In this document: positions 18,389 through 27,364 of the stretch, one piece after another
Position numbering within the stretch: the first letter of the stretch is position 1
Layout of the letters: each line of letters opens with the position of its first letter
Assembly: GCA_963783085.1 (NCBI GenBank)
Contig: CAWAMJ010000011.1
Span: forward strand, 62,001 to 126,000
Reading direction: 5' to 3'
Length of the DNA: 64,000 nt
Origin: CAVYUC01 sp963783085
GTDB lineage: Bacteria; Bacteroidota; Bacteroidia; Bacteroidales; Prolixibacteraceae
Notes under the pieces: model-generated
The model's database searches: none
What the model was told of the DNA's origin: nothing
Seen by the model: the letters and a program-made list of their open reading frames with translations, nothing else
Translations under genes and position numbers: made by a program

Positions 18389-21300
18389 ATGAAACGTCGG
18401 AATTTTATCAAAACATCAGCAGCCGGATCTGCATTTATATTAGCTTCCGGTGCATCTGCTTTCAACGCAGCACCAATTTCAGATAAAAAGAAGTTTTGTT
18501 TTCAATCGGAACGAAAAATACCGGTGGCTTACAATGTCGATGTGGTAGTCATTGGCGGATCAATGGCCGGAGTGGCTGCCGCAGTGCAGGCGTCGCGGGC
18601 TGGCGCGAAAGTTTTTCTGGCCGCTCAGGAACCCTACCTCGGTGAAGATGTTTGCGGAACGTACCGCTTATGGACCGACGACCAATCCATTTTAACCACC
18701 GAGCTGGGAAGCAAAATATTCGGGGATGGCCTCCCCACTCCGCTGCACGTAAAAAGCACGCTCGACAATGCATTAATCGACAACAATATCAACTTCCTAT
18801 ATTCAAGTTACGTCACCGATATTTTAACCGGTGAAAGCGGAAATCCGGCGGGAGTCGTTATTTCCAATCGTTCGGGAAGACAGGCGGTGATTGCCAAAAC
18901 AATTATCGATGCCACACCGCGGGCGCTGGTCGCACGACTGGCCGGGGCAAAATTCGGAACGTATCCGTCGGGGAAACAGACGTTTAAATTTACCGTAGCC
19001 GGAAACGATGTGAAAGAAAGCGACGGATTGTATGCCAGGGTTTATGAAGAACCAATACAAATAAAGTATGCTTCCTCCGGACAAACACAGGGGAATGGAT
19101 TTGAGAAGGCCAACCAGCAGTACAAAGCCATCGAATACACTATTAAAATCGATATGAAAGACGGAAGCTGGGCATCGTTTGCCGAAGCAGAACAAATTGC
19201 CCGCGATTTGACCTGGGATGCCAACCAGGTGGAATCGGCCGATCTGTTGTTCCAAAATCCGCCGGACAAAATGGTGGGGCAAAAACGCTGGAATAATCCG
19301 GATGTGGATGTGGAACGAATAAACCTGAAAGTTTTTCAGCCAAGAAAACCGGACAATATTTTTGTTTTGAGCGGCAGCGCCAACCTCAGCGACGATGCAG
19401 CCGAAACGCTACTGCAACCCGGAAAAATGATTCGCATTGGCGAACGAATTGGTAACGAGGCAGCTATTAAAGCAAGTGCTGCACCGAAACCGGAAAAGGT
19501 TAAAATCAAAGCAAACAATCAAAATGATATTGTTTCGGGCGATGTGGGCGAATTGCTCGAAGGATTGCGCCCATCGCTGAATATGGGAGAAATTGTTGCC
19601 GAAAATACGCATCTGCCGGTTCTGGGTGAATACGATGTGGTGGTAATGGGAGCCGGAACTGCCGGCGCGCCTGCGGGAGTGGGTGCAGCATCGCATGGCG
19701 CAAAAACGCTGGTGCTCGACTACATGCACGGAATGGGCGGAATGGGGACCCTGGGAATGATTGGCCGCTATTACCATGGCTACCGGAAAGGTTATACCAA
19801 CATTGTGGATGAAGGCGTAAAAAATATGGGGCCGGACAATCCACGAAAAAAAGGGAATTTGGCGGAATGGGTTTTCGACTGGAAAACAGAATATTTCCGG
19901 AAAGAAATCCGGAAGGCCGGCGGCGACATCTGGTTTGGTGTGATGGGAACCGGTGCGTACGTTGAAAACGGAATGGTGAAAGGAGTGGTTGTCGCTACGC
20001 CAGCGGGCAGAGGAGTGGTGCTCGCCCACACGGTTGTCGATTCTACCGGAAGCGCTGACGTAGCCATTGCTGCCGGTGCTGATTACCATTTTACCGGCGC
20101 CGATTCGGTGGCAGTTCAGGGAGCCGGTCTGCCCTTTAAAAATCCGAATGACTTTTACAACAATACAGACTGGACGTTCATTAATGATACCGATATGCTG
20201 GATGTTTGGCGGGCATTTGTGGTGGCAAAAGACAAGTTTAAAGATCAGTACGATATCGGAAAAATACCACAAACCCGCGAACGCCGGAGAATGGTGGGCG
20301 ATTTTACCATTTCAGTGCTCGATATTTACAACGGCAGAACCTACCCCGACATAATTTCTGTTCATTTCAGTTCGTTCGATACACACGGATTTACAGAAGA
20401 TCCGTTCTTCTCGCTGAAACCACCGGAGCACAGCGGCGTGGATGTTACCGCTTTTGTGCCGTTTCGTGCGTTGCTGCCCAAAGGTTTGGAAGGAATTGCT
20501 GTAACCGGTCTCGGTGCCAGCGCCGACCGCGATGCCATGCCGGTAATTCGCATGCAGCCTTGTTTGCAAAACCAGGGCTATGCAGTTGGATGGGCCGCAG
20601 CCAGGGCAGCAAAAAACAATCAGAAAATTCGTTACGTCGATATCAAACCACTGCAAAAAGAACTGGTTAAACTGGGCAGCCTGCCGGAACATGTGCTTAC
20701 CGACGTGGACAATTATCCGCCACCGTTTGAAAAAATTCAGAAGGCGGCAAAAACAGTTACCGACGATTTAAAAGGACTGGAAATGGTGTTGTGGGATAAA
20801 GAACGGGGAATAACCGCGCTGACCGATCAGTATCATTTTACAAGCCATGAACAGGATAAACTGGTTTACGCGCGGATCCTCGGAATGCTCGGCAACTCTA
20901 CAGGATGGAAGGATTTGATAAAAGCCATCGATAGTTACGACGACTGGGACGAAGGCTGGAATTTCCGCGGCATGGGACAATTCGGACGAAGCATTTCGTA
21001 TCTCGACAGTTTAATTATAGCGGCAGGGCGAACAAAACATGTGGAAGCATTGCCATCGATTTTCAGGTTAATGGAAAAACTGACGCCCGACAGTCACTTC
21101 TCGCATTTTCGTGCGGTGGCCATTGCACTCGAAACCATCGCAGATCAAAAAGCGGCAGAACCATTGTTCAAGATACTTCAAATGCCCGGGATGCGGGGCC
21201 ATTCAATGCCCGATATTGAAACAGCCCGGAAACTGGCGCCACCCGATAAAAACGACGTGAGCACCCGGAACAACTCCCTGCGCGAATTGATACTTGGCAG

Positions 21301-21448
21301 GGCATTGTACAAATGTGGCGACTTTAACGGTACCGGAATTGAAATACTGAACGATTATTCCCGCGATTTACGCGGCCATTTCTATCGGCATGCCAACGGA
21401 GTGCTGCAAAAATATCAGAATCAAAAAGAACCAGACGTAGAACTGTGA
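18389..21448 (+). CDS. Tat-exported FAD-dependent oxidoreductase, two Rossmann domains plus helical repeats
   Basis: A 1019-residue flavoprotein with the same layout as the gene at 8948. The N-terminus carries a twin-arginine signal ('MKRRNFIKTSAAGSAF'), implying export after folding with cofactor. Nucleotide-binding motifs occur near residue 55 ('VVVIGGSMAGVAAA') and near residue 417 ('VVVMGAGTAGAPAG', followed by 'MGGMGTLGMIG'). 'QTRERRRMVGDF' matches 'QNRERHRIVGDF' in its paralogue. The C-terminal part from about residue 825 is helical and repeat-like. It is the last plus-strand gene of this region. Its different export route from the paralogue is notable. Confidence 0.82.
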   Translation: MKRRNFIKTSAAGSAFILASGASAFNAAPISDKKKFCFQSERKIPVAYNVDVVVIGGSMAGVAAAVQASRAGAKVFLAAQEPYLGEDVCGTYRLWTDDQSILTTELGSKIFGDGLPTPLHVKSTLDNALIDNNINFLYSSYVTDILTGESGNPAGVVISNRSGRQAVIAKTIIDATPRALVARLAGAKFGTYPSGKQTFKFTVAGNDVKESDGLYARVYEEPIQIKYASSGQTQGNGFEKANQQYKAIEYTIKIDMKDGSWASFAEAEQIARDLTWDANQVESADLLFQNPPDKMVGQKRWNNPDVDVERINLKVFQPRKPDNIFVLSGSANLSDDAAETLLQPGKMIRIGERIGNEAAIKASAAPKPEKVKIKANNQNDIVSGDVGELLEGLRPSLNMGEIVAENTHLPVLGEYDVVVMGAGTAGAPAGVGAASHGAKTLVLDYMHGMGGMGTLGMIGRYYHGYRKGYTNIVDEGVKNMGPDNPRKKGNLAEWVFDWKTEYFRKEIRKAGGDIWFGVMGTGAYVENGMVKGVVVATPAGRGVVLAHTVVDSTGSADVAIAAGADYHFTGADSVAVQGAGLPFKNPNDFYNNTDWTFINDTDMLDVWRAFVVAKDKFKDQYDIGKIPQTRERRRMVGDFTISVLDIYNGRTYPDIISVHFSSFDTHGFTEDPFFSLKPPEHSGVDVTAFVPFRALLPKGLEGIAVTGLGASADRDAMPVIRMQPCLQNQGYAVGWAAARAAKNNQKIRYVDIKPLQKELVKLGSLPEHVLTDVDNYPPPFEKIQKAAKTVTDDLKGLEMVLWDKERGITALTDQYHFTSHEQDKLVYARILGMLGNSTGWKDLIKAIDSYDDWDEGWNFRGMGQFGRSISYLDSLIIAAGRTKHVEALPSIFRLMEKLTPDSHFSHFRAVAIALETIADQKAAEPLFKILQMPGMRGHSMPDIETARKLAPPDKNDVSTRNNSLRELILGRALYKCGDFNGTGIEILNDYSRDLRGHFYRHANGVLQKYQNQKEPDVEL

Positions 21449-21512
21449 AACCTGAAAACCTATCCTTTTGGACTGTTTTTAATATTCAGCAAAATTTTTG
21501 AATGCAAAATGC

Positions 21513-22421
21513 TCAGAACGGCGGGATATTTTTTCCGATAAAAACGATTTCTGAACGGGTATTGGGCTGGACAAAACTTTCGCTTTCGGAAAGTTCGAAA
21601 CTACCGCCAATGCCCTGAAGAATATACTTAAAAGGTTCATTTTTAAATTGAAGAATTCCTTTTACACGAAATATTTCATTTTTATGAACATCAAGAAAAT
21701 AGGACAACTGCCTCGAAAATTCTTCTTTGTCCAATGCGCTTTCATAAGAAATTTTTTTCGTTGTTAATGCCGAATGTGCATGGTTTTCATTCGGCGATTC
21801 CGGTAATGATGTTGATTTCCGGGTAATTTGGTTCAGATCGAATTCAACGGAATAATCTTGGTACACAAAGGTTACTTCCGCCAAAGGATTAAGCTCCGTA
21901 ATTTTTTTAGTCCAATTTCCCTTTTGTTCCGGCGAAAAATCTTCCGATTTGCTGATCAATGCAACATCGGCCACTGCCAGTTGTTTCAGCGCAATTTCCA
22001 GCTCCGGCTGCGAATCAAAATGAATTGCATCCACCAAACAAACCGTTCCGTTGTAGCGGTATATTTCCTGAAGATTTTCATCCCGTAAAAACGGCCGGAT
22101 TACCGAAGCAGGTTCAGCCACTCCGGTTGTTTCTATCAGCAAATGCCGTACATGCGGAAAACGACCGGCCAGTTCCTGCAGAACCAGCTCGTACTCATCA
22201 GTAATGGTGCAGCAAATGCACCCTTCCTTCAACTCGAACATCTGACTCGCATCCACACCTTTTATGAGTTGTGTATCAATTGAAACATCGCCGAATTCAT
22301 TTTCAACCAATGCAAACTGGACTTCCGAATTTATCTTCAGAAGATAATTGATAAACGTGGTTTTTCCGGCTCCGAGAAAACCGGTAATTACAGTGACTGC
22401 TATTTTGCCGTTTTCCTGCAT
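21513..22421 (-). CDS. CobW/G3E-family GTP-binding metallochaperone-like protein
   Basis: Member of the G3E P-loop GTPases that deliver metal ions, often zinc, to target proteins. Walker A is 'GFLGAGKT' at residues 14-21 and the metal-binding motif is 'GCICC' with Cys68, Cys70 and Cys71. 'LLIETTGVAEP' is the conserved switch region. The guanine-specificity loop appears as 'SKSED' rather than the usual NKxD, a deviation worth noting. The C-terminal half is the CobW_C domain. It lies 154 nt downstream of the metal permease gene on the same strand, suggesting a joint role in metal homeostasis. The metal is not determined by sequence. Confidence 0.88.
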   Translation of the reverse strand: MQENGKIAVTVITGFLGAGKTTFINYLLKINSEVQFALVENEFGDVSIDTQLIKGVDASQMFELKEGCICCTITDEYELVLQELAGRFPHVRHLLIETTGVAEPASVIRPFLRDENLQEIYRYNGTVCLVDAIHFDSQPELEIALKQLAVADVALISKSEDFSPEQKGNWTKKITELNPLAEVTFVYQDYSVEFDLNQITRKSTSLPESPNENHAHSALTTKKISYESALDKEEFSRQLSYFLDVHKNEIFRVKGILQFKNEPFKYILQGIGGSFELSESESFVQPNTRSEIVFIGKNIPPF

Positions 22422-22575
22422 TCCAGCGCTAAAAATATAAAAGTTTTCCGATCTCCTGCTTCCCGGATTTCCTGCATCAAACCGGGCTACCCAAACTGGT
22501 TCCGATTCGGTTTAACTAAAAAAATTGCAGCATTCCGGGCAAGGGAGAATGAAGAACGAAAGAAAAAACAATAAA

Positions 22576-23889
22576 CTATCCAACGTAATCGTATCCCAGT
22601 CCGTTTACCGTTTCCTTCACCTTTTCGAGATTGATTTTATTGCCGGTAATTTTTACCGTTTCGGTACGATTATCGGCTACCACGTTTGTAATGCCAGCCA
22701 GCGCCTCCAGGTTTCTTTTCACATTTGCTTCGCAGTGCGAGCAGGTCATTCCGGTTACTTTTACAGAAATTCCTTCTACTTTTTCCATTTTTCTTTTCTT
22801 TTTGAAAATTGATATAAAATAACCACCTGCCAACGATGAAATAAGTACAACGGCGGATAACAACATCAGCCAGTGCGGTAACATTTCGTGCCCGGTTCCA
22901 TCGCCATGAATATGGGTAACTTTACTTAAGATAAACTGCGCGGGTATAAAAGCATTGATCAACATACCAAAAACTATGGCGCCACCAACAATCGTGGCCA
23001 GGTAAGTAATCAGTGATTTACGTCCCATGGTTTTTCCCAGAACAGTCATAGTGGCTACATTGGTCGCCGGCCCCGCCATCAGAAAAACCAGCGCTGCACC
23101 GGGTGAAACTCCTTTTAACAATAATACTGCGGCGATGGGAATGGAACCGGTTGCACAAATGTAAATGGGCACCGATGCCGCCAGTACTACCAGTATTTCA
23201 AGTAATCCGAGTCCTTTAAAATTGGCAAAAAAATCGTTGGGTAAAAGAACGGCAATCAATGCAGCGACTAAAAATCCCAAAACCAGCCACTTGCCAATAT
23301 CCTGCAACAACTCGATAAATGCATAATCGGCAGCACGTACCAGCGAGTGTCTTTTATCATCTTCTTTGGGTTCGTTGCAATTGCATGAATCGTCGCTGCA
23401 GGTTTCCCCGGTTTTTTGAAATGCAACGGTATCGATTTTTACGTCCGAAAATGCATTTTTTTTCACCGGCTTTTCTTTGACAAAAACATTGGTGAATACG
23501 CCGCCAAGAACGCCGGTAACCAGCGCAACCACCGGACGAAATATCGCAAATGGCCAGCCCAGCATCGAATAGGTCGCAAAAATTGAATCAACACCGGTTT
23601 GAGGCGTTGAAATCAGGAATGAATTGGTTGCCCCTTTTGATGCGCCATTCCTGAAAAATGAAATTCCGGTGGGAATTACCCCGCACGAGCACAGCGGCAT
23701 CGGGATTCCTAACATGGCCGCGTATAACGACGATTTAAAATTCGATTTCCCCAGATACTTGTTAATGTGTTTTTGCGGGAAATACACTTTCAGCAATCCG
23801 GCAAAAATCAGTCCCAGCAACAGCCACGGCGCCATTTCCAGCAAAAGAAACCAAAGTTCAGCAATATATTTACTAATAAATTCAATCAT
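22576..23889 (-). CDS. SO_0444-type metal efflux permease with C-terminal HMA domain
   Basis: Polytopic permease of the family including SO_0444 Cu/Zn efflux transporters, fused to a heavy-metal-associated domain. The start at 23889 ('MIEFISKYIAELW') is preferred; the frame runs upstream to 23925, but those residues look non-coding. Visible features are 'GIPMPLCSCGVIPTG', a mirrored second half with 'ICATGSIPIAAVLLLKG', a cytoplasmic Cys-rich linker ('TCSDDSCNCNEP'), and the HMA motif 'GMTCSHCEAN' in the last 70 residues. The predicted length is 437. The HMA tail probably passes metal to the pore or senses it. Copper and zinc are both plausible. Confidence 0.87.
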   Translation of the reverse strand: MIEFISKYIAELWFLLLEMAPWLLLGLIFAGLLKVYFPQKHINKYLGKSNFKSSLYAAMLGIPMPLCSCGVIPTGISFFRNGASKGATNSFLISTPQTGVDSIFATYSMLGWPFAIFRPVVALVTGVLGGVFTNVFVKEKPVKKNAFSDVKIDTVAFQKTGETCSDDSCNCNEPKEDDKRHSLVRAADYAFIELLQDIGKWLVLGFLVAALIAVLLPNDFFANFKGLGLLEILVVLAASVPIYICATGSIPIAAVLLLKGVSPGAALVFLMAGPATNVATMTVLGKTMGRKSLITYLATIVGGAIVFGMLINAFIPAQFILSKVTHIHGDGTGHEMLPHWLMLLSAVVLISSLAGGYFISIFKKKRKMEKVEGISVKVTGMTCSHCEANVKRNLEALAGITNVVADNRTETVKITGNKINLEKVKETVNGLGYDYVG

Positions 23890-23905
23890 AATTTTTCCAC
23901 TCCAG

Positions 23906-24075
23906 CTAATTCTACTTTGACACACTTATCCAAAATCGAAAAATCCATGCGTTTTATCCTGAACCCCAAGGGGAACCTACCGACTGCAGGGGAATTTTTC
24001 TGATTTCTAAGACTTGGGCTGGGGTAAAAAATCAGAAAAATCGCTTTCTCATTTAATCTGTCAAAGTAGAACTAA
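23906..24075. mobile_element. MITE-like element with terminal inverted repeats and 4-bp target duplication
   Basis: Perfect 13-bp terminal inverted repeats, 'TTCTACTTTGACA' at 23910-23922 and its complement at 24059-24071, bound a 162-bp element. The tetranucleotide CTAA directly flanks both ends (23906-23909 and 24072-24075), as a target-site duplication would. Inside is another perfect 13-bp inverted repeat (23994-24006 with 24029-24041) with a 22-nt loop. No coding sequence fits within it. The parent transposase family cannot be named from the ends. It occupies the gap upstream of the permease gene and may carry or disturb its promoter. Confidence 0.6.
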
Positions 24076-24253
24076 AAATAATAATCTTCAAATAATTTTA
24101 TCGCGGCGCAAGTTAGCAATAAATGAAGATATTTAGATATGATTATATGATGTATCAAAAGCAGGTTATAAATTTTTAACAAAAAGACTGTTACGGGTTA
24201 CTGGCATTGGGCTGCCGCTGCCGGCCTCTGCTCCCAACTCAGGCGCTGTTTCC

Positions 24254-25657
24254 TCATTCTTCCTCTCTTTCAACATAAAGTTGCGCTGTACCAACGCGGC
24301 GGACAATAATTTTTTCATTCCTGTCGATAAAACCACTTTCGGCAACAGCATCATAAATTTCATCGTCAACTTTCACTTTTCCGCCAGGCCTGAGAACCGT
24401 TTGTGCAATCCCGGTTTTTCCCTTCAACTTAAAAAAAGAAGTGTCTACACTGATATAACCTTCGCTGATGTTTTGAATGGTATTCAACGCCATGTTTTTG
24501 AATGGACCCGATTGGGCGGTAAATATTTTTTTCCCAAGGTAGAGTGAGATCAGGAATCCGCCAAAAATTCCAATGACGACGGTCATTACAGCCACTCCCA
24601 CACCTTTCAGCTCAACGCCTTCAAAATCGAAATCAACATTATTCAACAGGCTTAAAACCAATCCGCTGAAAATGAAAAGCACACCCAAACCACCCGTAAT
24701 TCCAAAGCCGGGAATGACGAATATTTCTATCGCAATGAGCGCCAAACCAATAATAAAAACGAGGATTTCCCAGTGTGCTGCCAGGCCTTCGAGATAAAGC
24801 GGCGCAAAATATAACACCGCTGCCAAAATAGCTATGGCCAGCGGAAAACCAACCCCGGGTGTCTGCATTTCAAAATAAATTCCTCCAATGATGGCCATTA
24901 TCAGTATTCCGGAAAAAACCGGATGAACGAGAAAACCGATAATCCGCTCTATGAAACTAGGCTCGAATTCAACGATTTCATAGTTTTCGATTCCTGCTTT
25001 TTTAAGTACTTCCGGCACATTTTCAGCAATTCCCTCACAAAAACCATATTGCATTGCTTCGGTTGGAGTGAATGTTAAAACTTTGCCGGTATCAATAAGG
25101 CCTTCAATGTAAATTCGCTGGTCGACCATTGCTTCGGCTATTTTTGGATCGCGCCGCCATTTGTAAATCGTGTCGTTTTGTGTAATAATGGTATCTTTTC
25201 CTTGTGCCTCCGCGGTTGCCCGCATGGTGGAACGCATGTAGCTCTGATACTTGTCGGGCATAGCCTGCCCGGTTTGATTTACTACCGTAGCCGCGCCAAT
25301 GCTTCCGCCCGGCCGCATATAAATGCTGTCGCAGGCAACTGAAATCAGCGCTCCGGCCGAAGCGGCATTGTTATCGATAAAAACAAAAACGGGAATGGTA
25401 CTTTGCAGAATTTTTGTCCGAATGGAATCCGCATCCAGAACTGTCCCGCCGTAAGTATTCATGTGTATCAGGAAAATATCAGCGCCAAGGGAATCGGCTG
25501 CTTCAAAAGCCTGTTTCGTTTGCCGCCACATTGCTTTCGTAATTTCCTGCTTGATGTTCAGTTTGTAAACCAGCTTTTTTTCCTCGTCCTGCCCTTTGGC
25601 GCCAAGAAATGAAAAAAGGAGAAAAATGATTAATGGTATCTGCAGCTTTTGTTTCAT
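24254..25657 (-). CDS. NfeD-family membrane-bound serine protease (ClpP class)
   Basis: Long-form NfeD protein of 467 residues: signal peptide, an N-terminal ClpP/SppA-like protease domain, several transmembrane helices (about residues 230-375), then a C-terminal OB-fold NfeD domain. The predicted Ser-Lys dyad is Ser100 in 'NNAASAGALIS' and Lys136 in 'MPDKYQSYMR'. 'HMNTYGGTVLDA' is the usual substrate-groove segment. Related proteins work with stomatin/SPFH partners in membrane quality control; no SPFH gene is adjacent here. It is divergent from purB across a 338-nt intergenic region. Confidence 0.92.
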   Translation of the reverse strand: MKQKLQIPLIIFLLFSFLGAKGQDEEKKLVYKLNIKQEITKAMWRQTKQAFEAADSLGADIFLIHMNTYGGTVLDADSIRTKILQSTIPVFVFIDNNAASAGALISVACDSIYMRPGGSIGAATVVNQTGQAMPDKYQSYMRSTMRATAEAQGKDTIITQNDTIYKWRRDPKIAEAMVDQRIYIEGLIDTGKVLTFTPTEAMQYGFCEGIAENVPEVLKKAGIENYEIVEFEPSFIERIIGFLVHPVFSGILIMAIIGGIYFEMQTPGVGFPLAIAILAAVLYFAPLYLEGLAAHWEILVFIIGLALIAIEIFVIPGFGITGGLGVLFIFSGLVLSLLNNVDFDFEGVELKGVGVAVMTVVIGIFGGFLISLYLGKKIFTAQSGPFKNMALNTIQNISEGYISVDTSFFKLKGKTGIAQTVLRPGGKVKVDDEIYDAVAESGFIDRNEKIIVRRVGTAQLYVEREEE

Positions 25658-25843
25658 CTTTTTGAATGAATTCTTGTTTTGATTATGGATTCAACGATTT
25701 TCGTTAGCTATTCATCGAATCCCAGATTGATGTATGAATACAATTTCGGGAATATTTTTGAAACCGAATCCGCAGCGCGGGCAAAATCGTTAATTAAGCA
25801 TTTCCACTTCTGTTCCGTTAAACATTCCAACCCTGTTTAACTG

Positions 25844-25851
25844 CAAAATTA
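25844..25851 (-). promoter_or_regulatory. Possible -7 promoter element for the NfeD gene
   Basis: On the minus strand this reads TAATTTTG, matching the Bacteroidota -7 consensus TAnnTTTG, about 190 nt upstream of the NfeD start. No clear -33 TTG partner was found, so it is tentative. The rest of the 25658-25995 gap shows no other feature I can name. Confidence 0.3.
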
Positions 25852-25915
25852 GCAATAATAGTGTATTAAATTTAGGATTATCATCCCGCTAAAAAACCTA
25901 ATCCGTGTAATTTGT

Positions 25916-25923
25916 TAAATTTG
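25916..25923 (+). promoter_or_regulatory. Possible -7 promoter element for purB
   Basis: TAAATTTG matches the Bacteroidota TAnnTTTG consensus and lies about 70 nt upstream of the purB ATG. The -33 element is not obvious. Position and orientation fit the purB promoter. Confidence 0.4.
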
Positions 25924-25995
25924 CACTTCTGATTGTTTGAACATGTTCAGGTAAAAACTTTTCAGTTTGAATCATCGAAACAGAAAGCTAACAAA

Positions 25996-27343
25996 ATGGA
26001 ATTAAATGCATTAACAGCCATTTCCCCCGTCGACGGCAGGTATGGGAGCAAAGTTGAAAACCTCTGGAAATATTTCAGCGAATTCGCTTTAATTAAATAC
26101 CGGGTGTTTGTTGAAGTTGAGTATTTTATCGCGCTGTGCGAATTGCCGTTGCCACAGTTGAAAGACATTCCAAAGGACAAGCTGGACGAATTAAGAAAAG
26201 TTCATCTTGAATTTTCAGTTGAAAACGCAGTGCGTATTAAAAAGATTGAAGAAATCACCAATCATGATGTAAAAGCAGTTGAATATTTTATAAAGGAAGA
26301 ATTTGATGCACTGGGATTGGCGGGATACAAAGAGTTTATCCATTTTGCACTCACTTCGCAGGACGCAAATAACACGGCGCTGCCACGTTCCATTCACGAT
26401 GCGCTGAACAATGAATATTTTCCGTTAATGCAGGAACTGACAGATAAATTACTTGAATTTGCAAAACAATGGGAAAACGTGCCGCTGTTGGCAAGGACCC
26501 ATGGTCAACCGGCATCGCCAACAAAGCTGGGCAAAGAAATCATGGTTTTTGTTGAACGAATAAACGTGCAGATCGGGCAATTGCGTGCAATTCCCTGTTA
26601 TGCGAAGTTCGGCGGTGCTACCGGAAATTTTAACGCGCATTTTGTAGCTTACCCCGCAATTGACTGGGAACGGTTTGCCGATAATTTCTGCTCGAAACAT
26701 CTGGGGCTGAAACGTTCGAAGTATACAACGCAGATTGCTCATTACGATAACTACAGCGCCATTTTCGATGCCATAAAAAGAGTGAATAATATTATTCTCG
26801 ATTTGGATCGCGACATTTGGACTTACGTTTCAATGAACTACTTCAAGCAAAAAATTAAAAAAGGCGAAGTTGGTTCATCCACCATGCCGCACAAGGTAAA
26901 TCCAATTGATTTTGAAAACTCGGAAGGAAATATCGGGATTGCCAACGCCGGATTTGAACAGCTTTCAGCAAAATTGCCGGTATCGAGGTTACAGCGCGAT
27001 TTGACCGATTCAACGGTGACACGTTTTATTGGAGTTCCGTTCGGGCATACCATCATCGCCATAAAATCTACATTGAAGGGATTAAACAAACTTCTGCTGA
27101 ACGAAAAAGCCATTGAAAAAGACCTGGAAGAAAACTGGGCGGTGGTAGCCGAAGCCATTCAAACAATTTTGCGCCGCGAGAAGTTTGCCAATCCGTACGA
27201 GGCGCTGAAGGATTTAACCCGTAAAAACGAAATTATAGATCGTACTGCCATTCATCATTTCATCGACAACCTACAATGTGGATGATAAAGTGAAGCAGGA
27301 ATTAAAACAAATTACACCACAAAACTACACGGGGATTTTTTAA
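25996..27343 (+). CDS. purB: Adenylosuccinate lyase, with a one-base frameshift near the 3' end
   Basis: Catalyses two beta-eliminations in purine synthesis (SAICAR to AICAR; adenylosuccinate to AMP). The start is ATG 25996 ('MELNALTAISPVDGRYGSKV'), matching the family N-terminus; the upstream in-frame extension to 25933 is not conserved. Fumarase-superfamily signature 'GSSTMPHKVNPIDFENSEGN' is present. The frame as given stops at 27285 after 'HHFIDNLQCG'. Shifting by one base at 27274 restores 22 more codons to the stop at 27343, including 'VKQELKQITPQNYTGIF', which matches the normal E. coli-type PurB C-terminus in spacing and residues. Either this is a real one-base insertion or a sequence error; the gene is normally essential. 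Confidence 0.93.
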
Positions 27344-27364
27344 CAGCCCGAATAAAAATTTTTC

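Noticed and set aside
19409..20272. 287-residue minus-strand ORF
   Set aside because: Complementary frame of the Tat-exported oxidoreductase; no recognisable domain.
24166..24253. Possible small gene after the NfeD stop
   Set aside because: The frame begins within the NfeD coding region and the remainder has no start, conservation or binding site visible.
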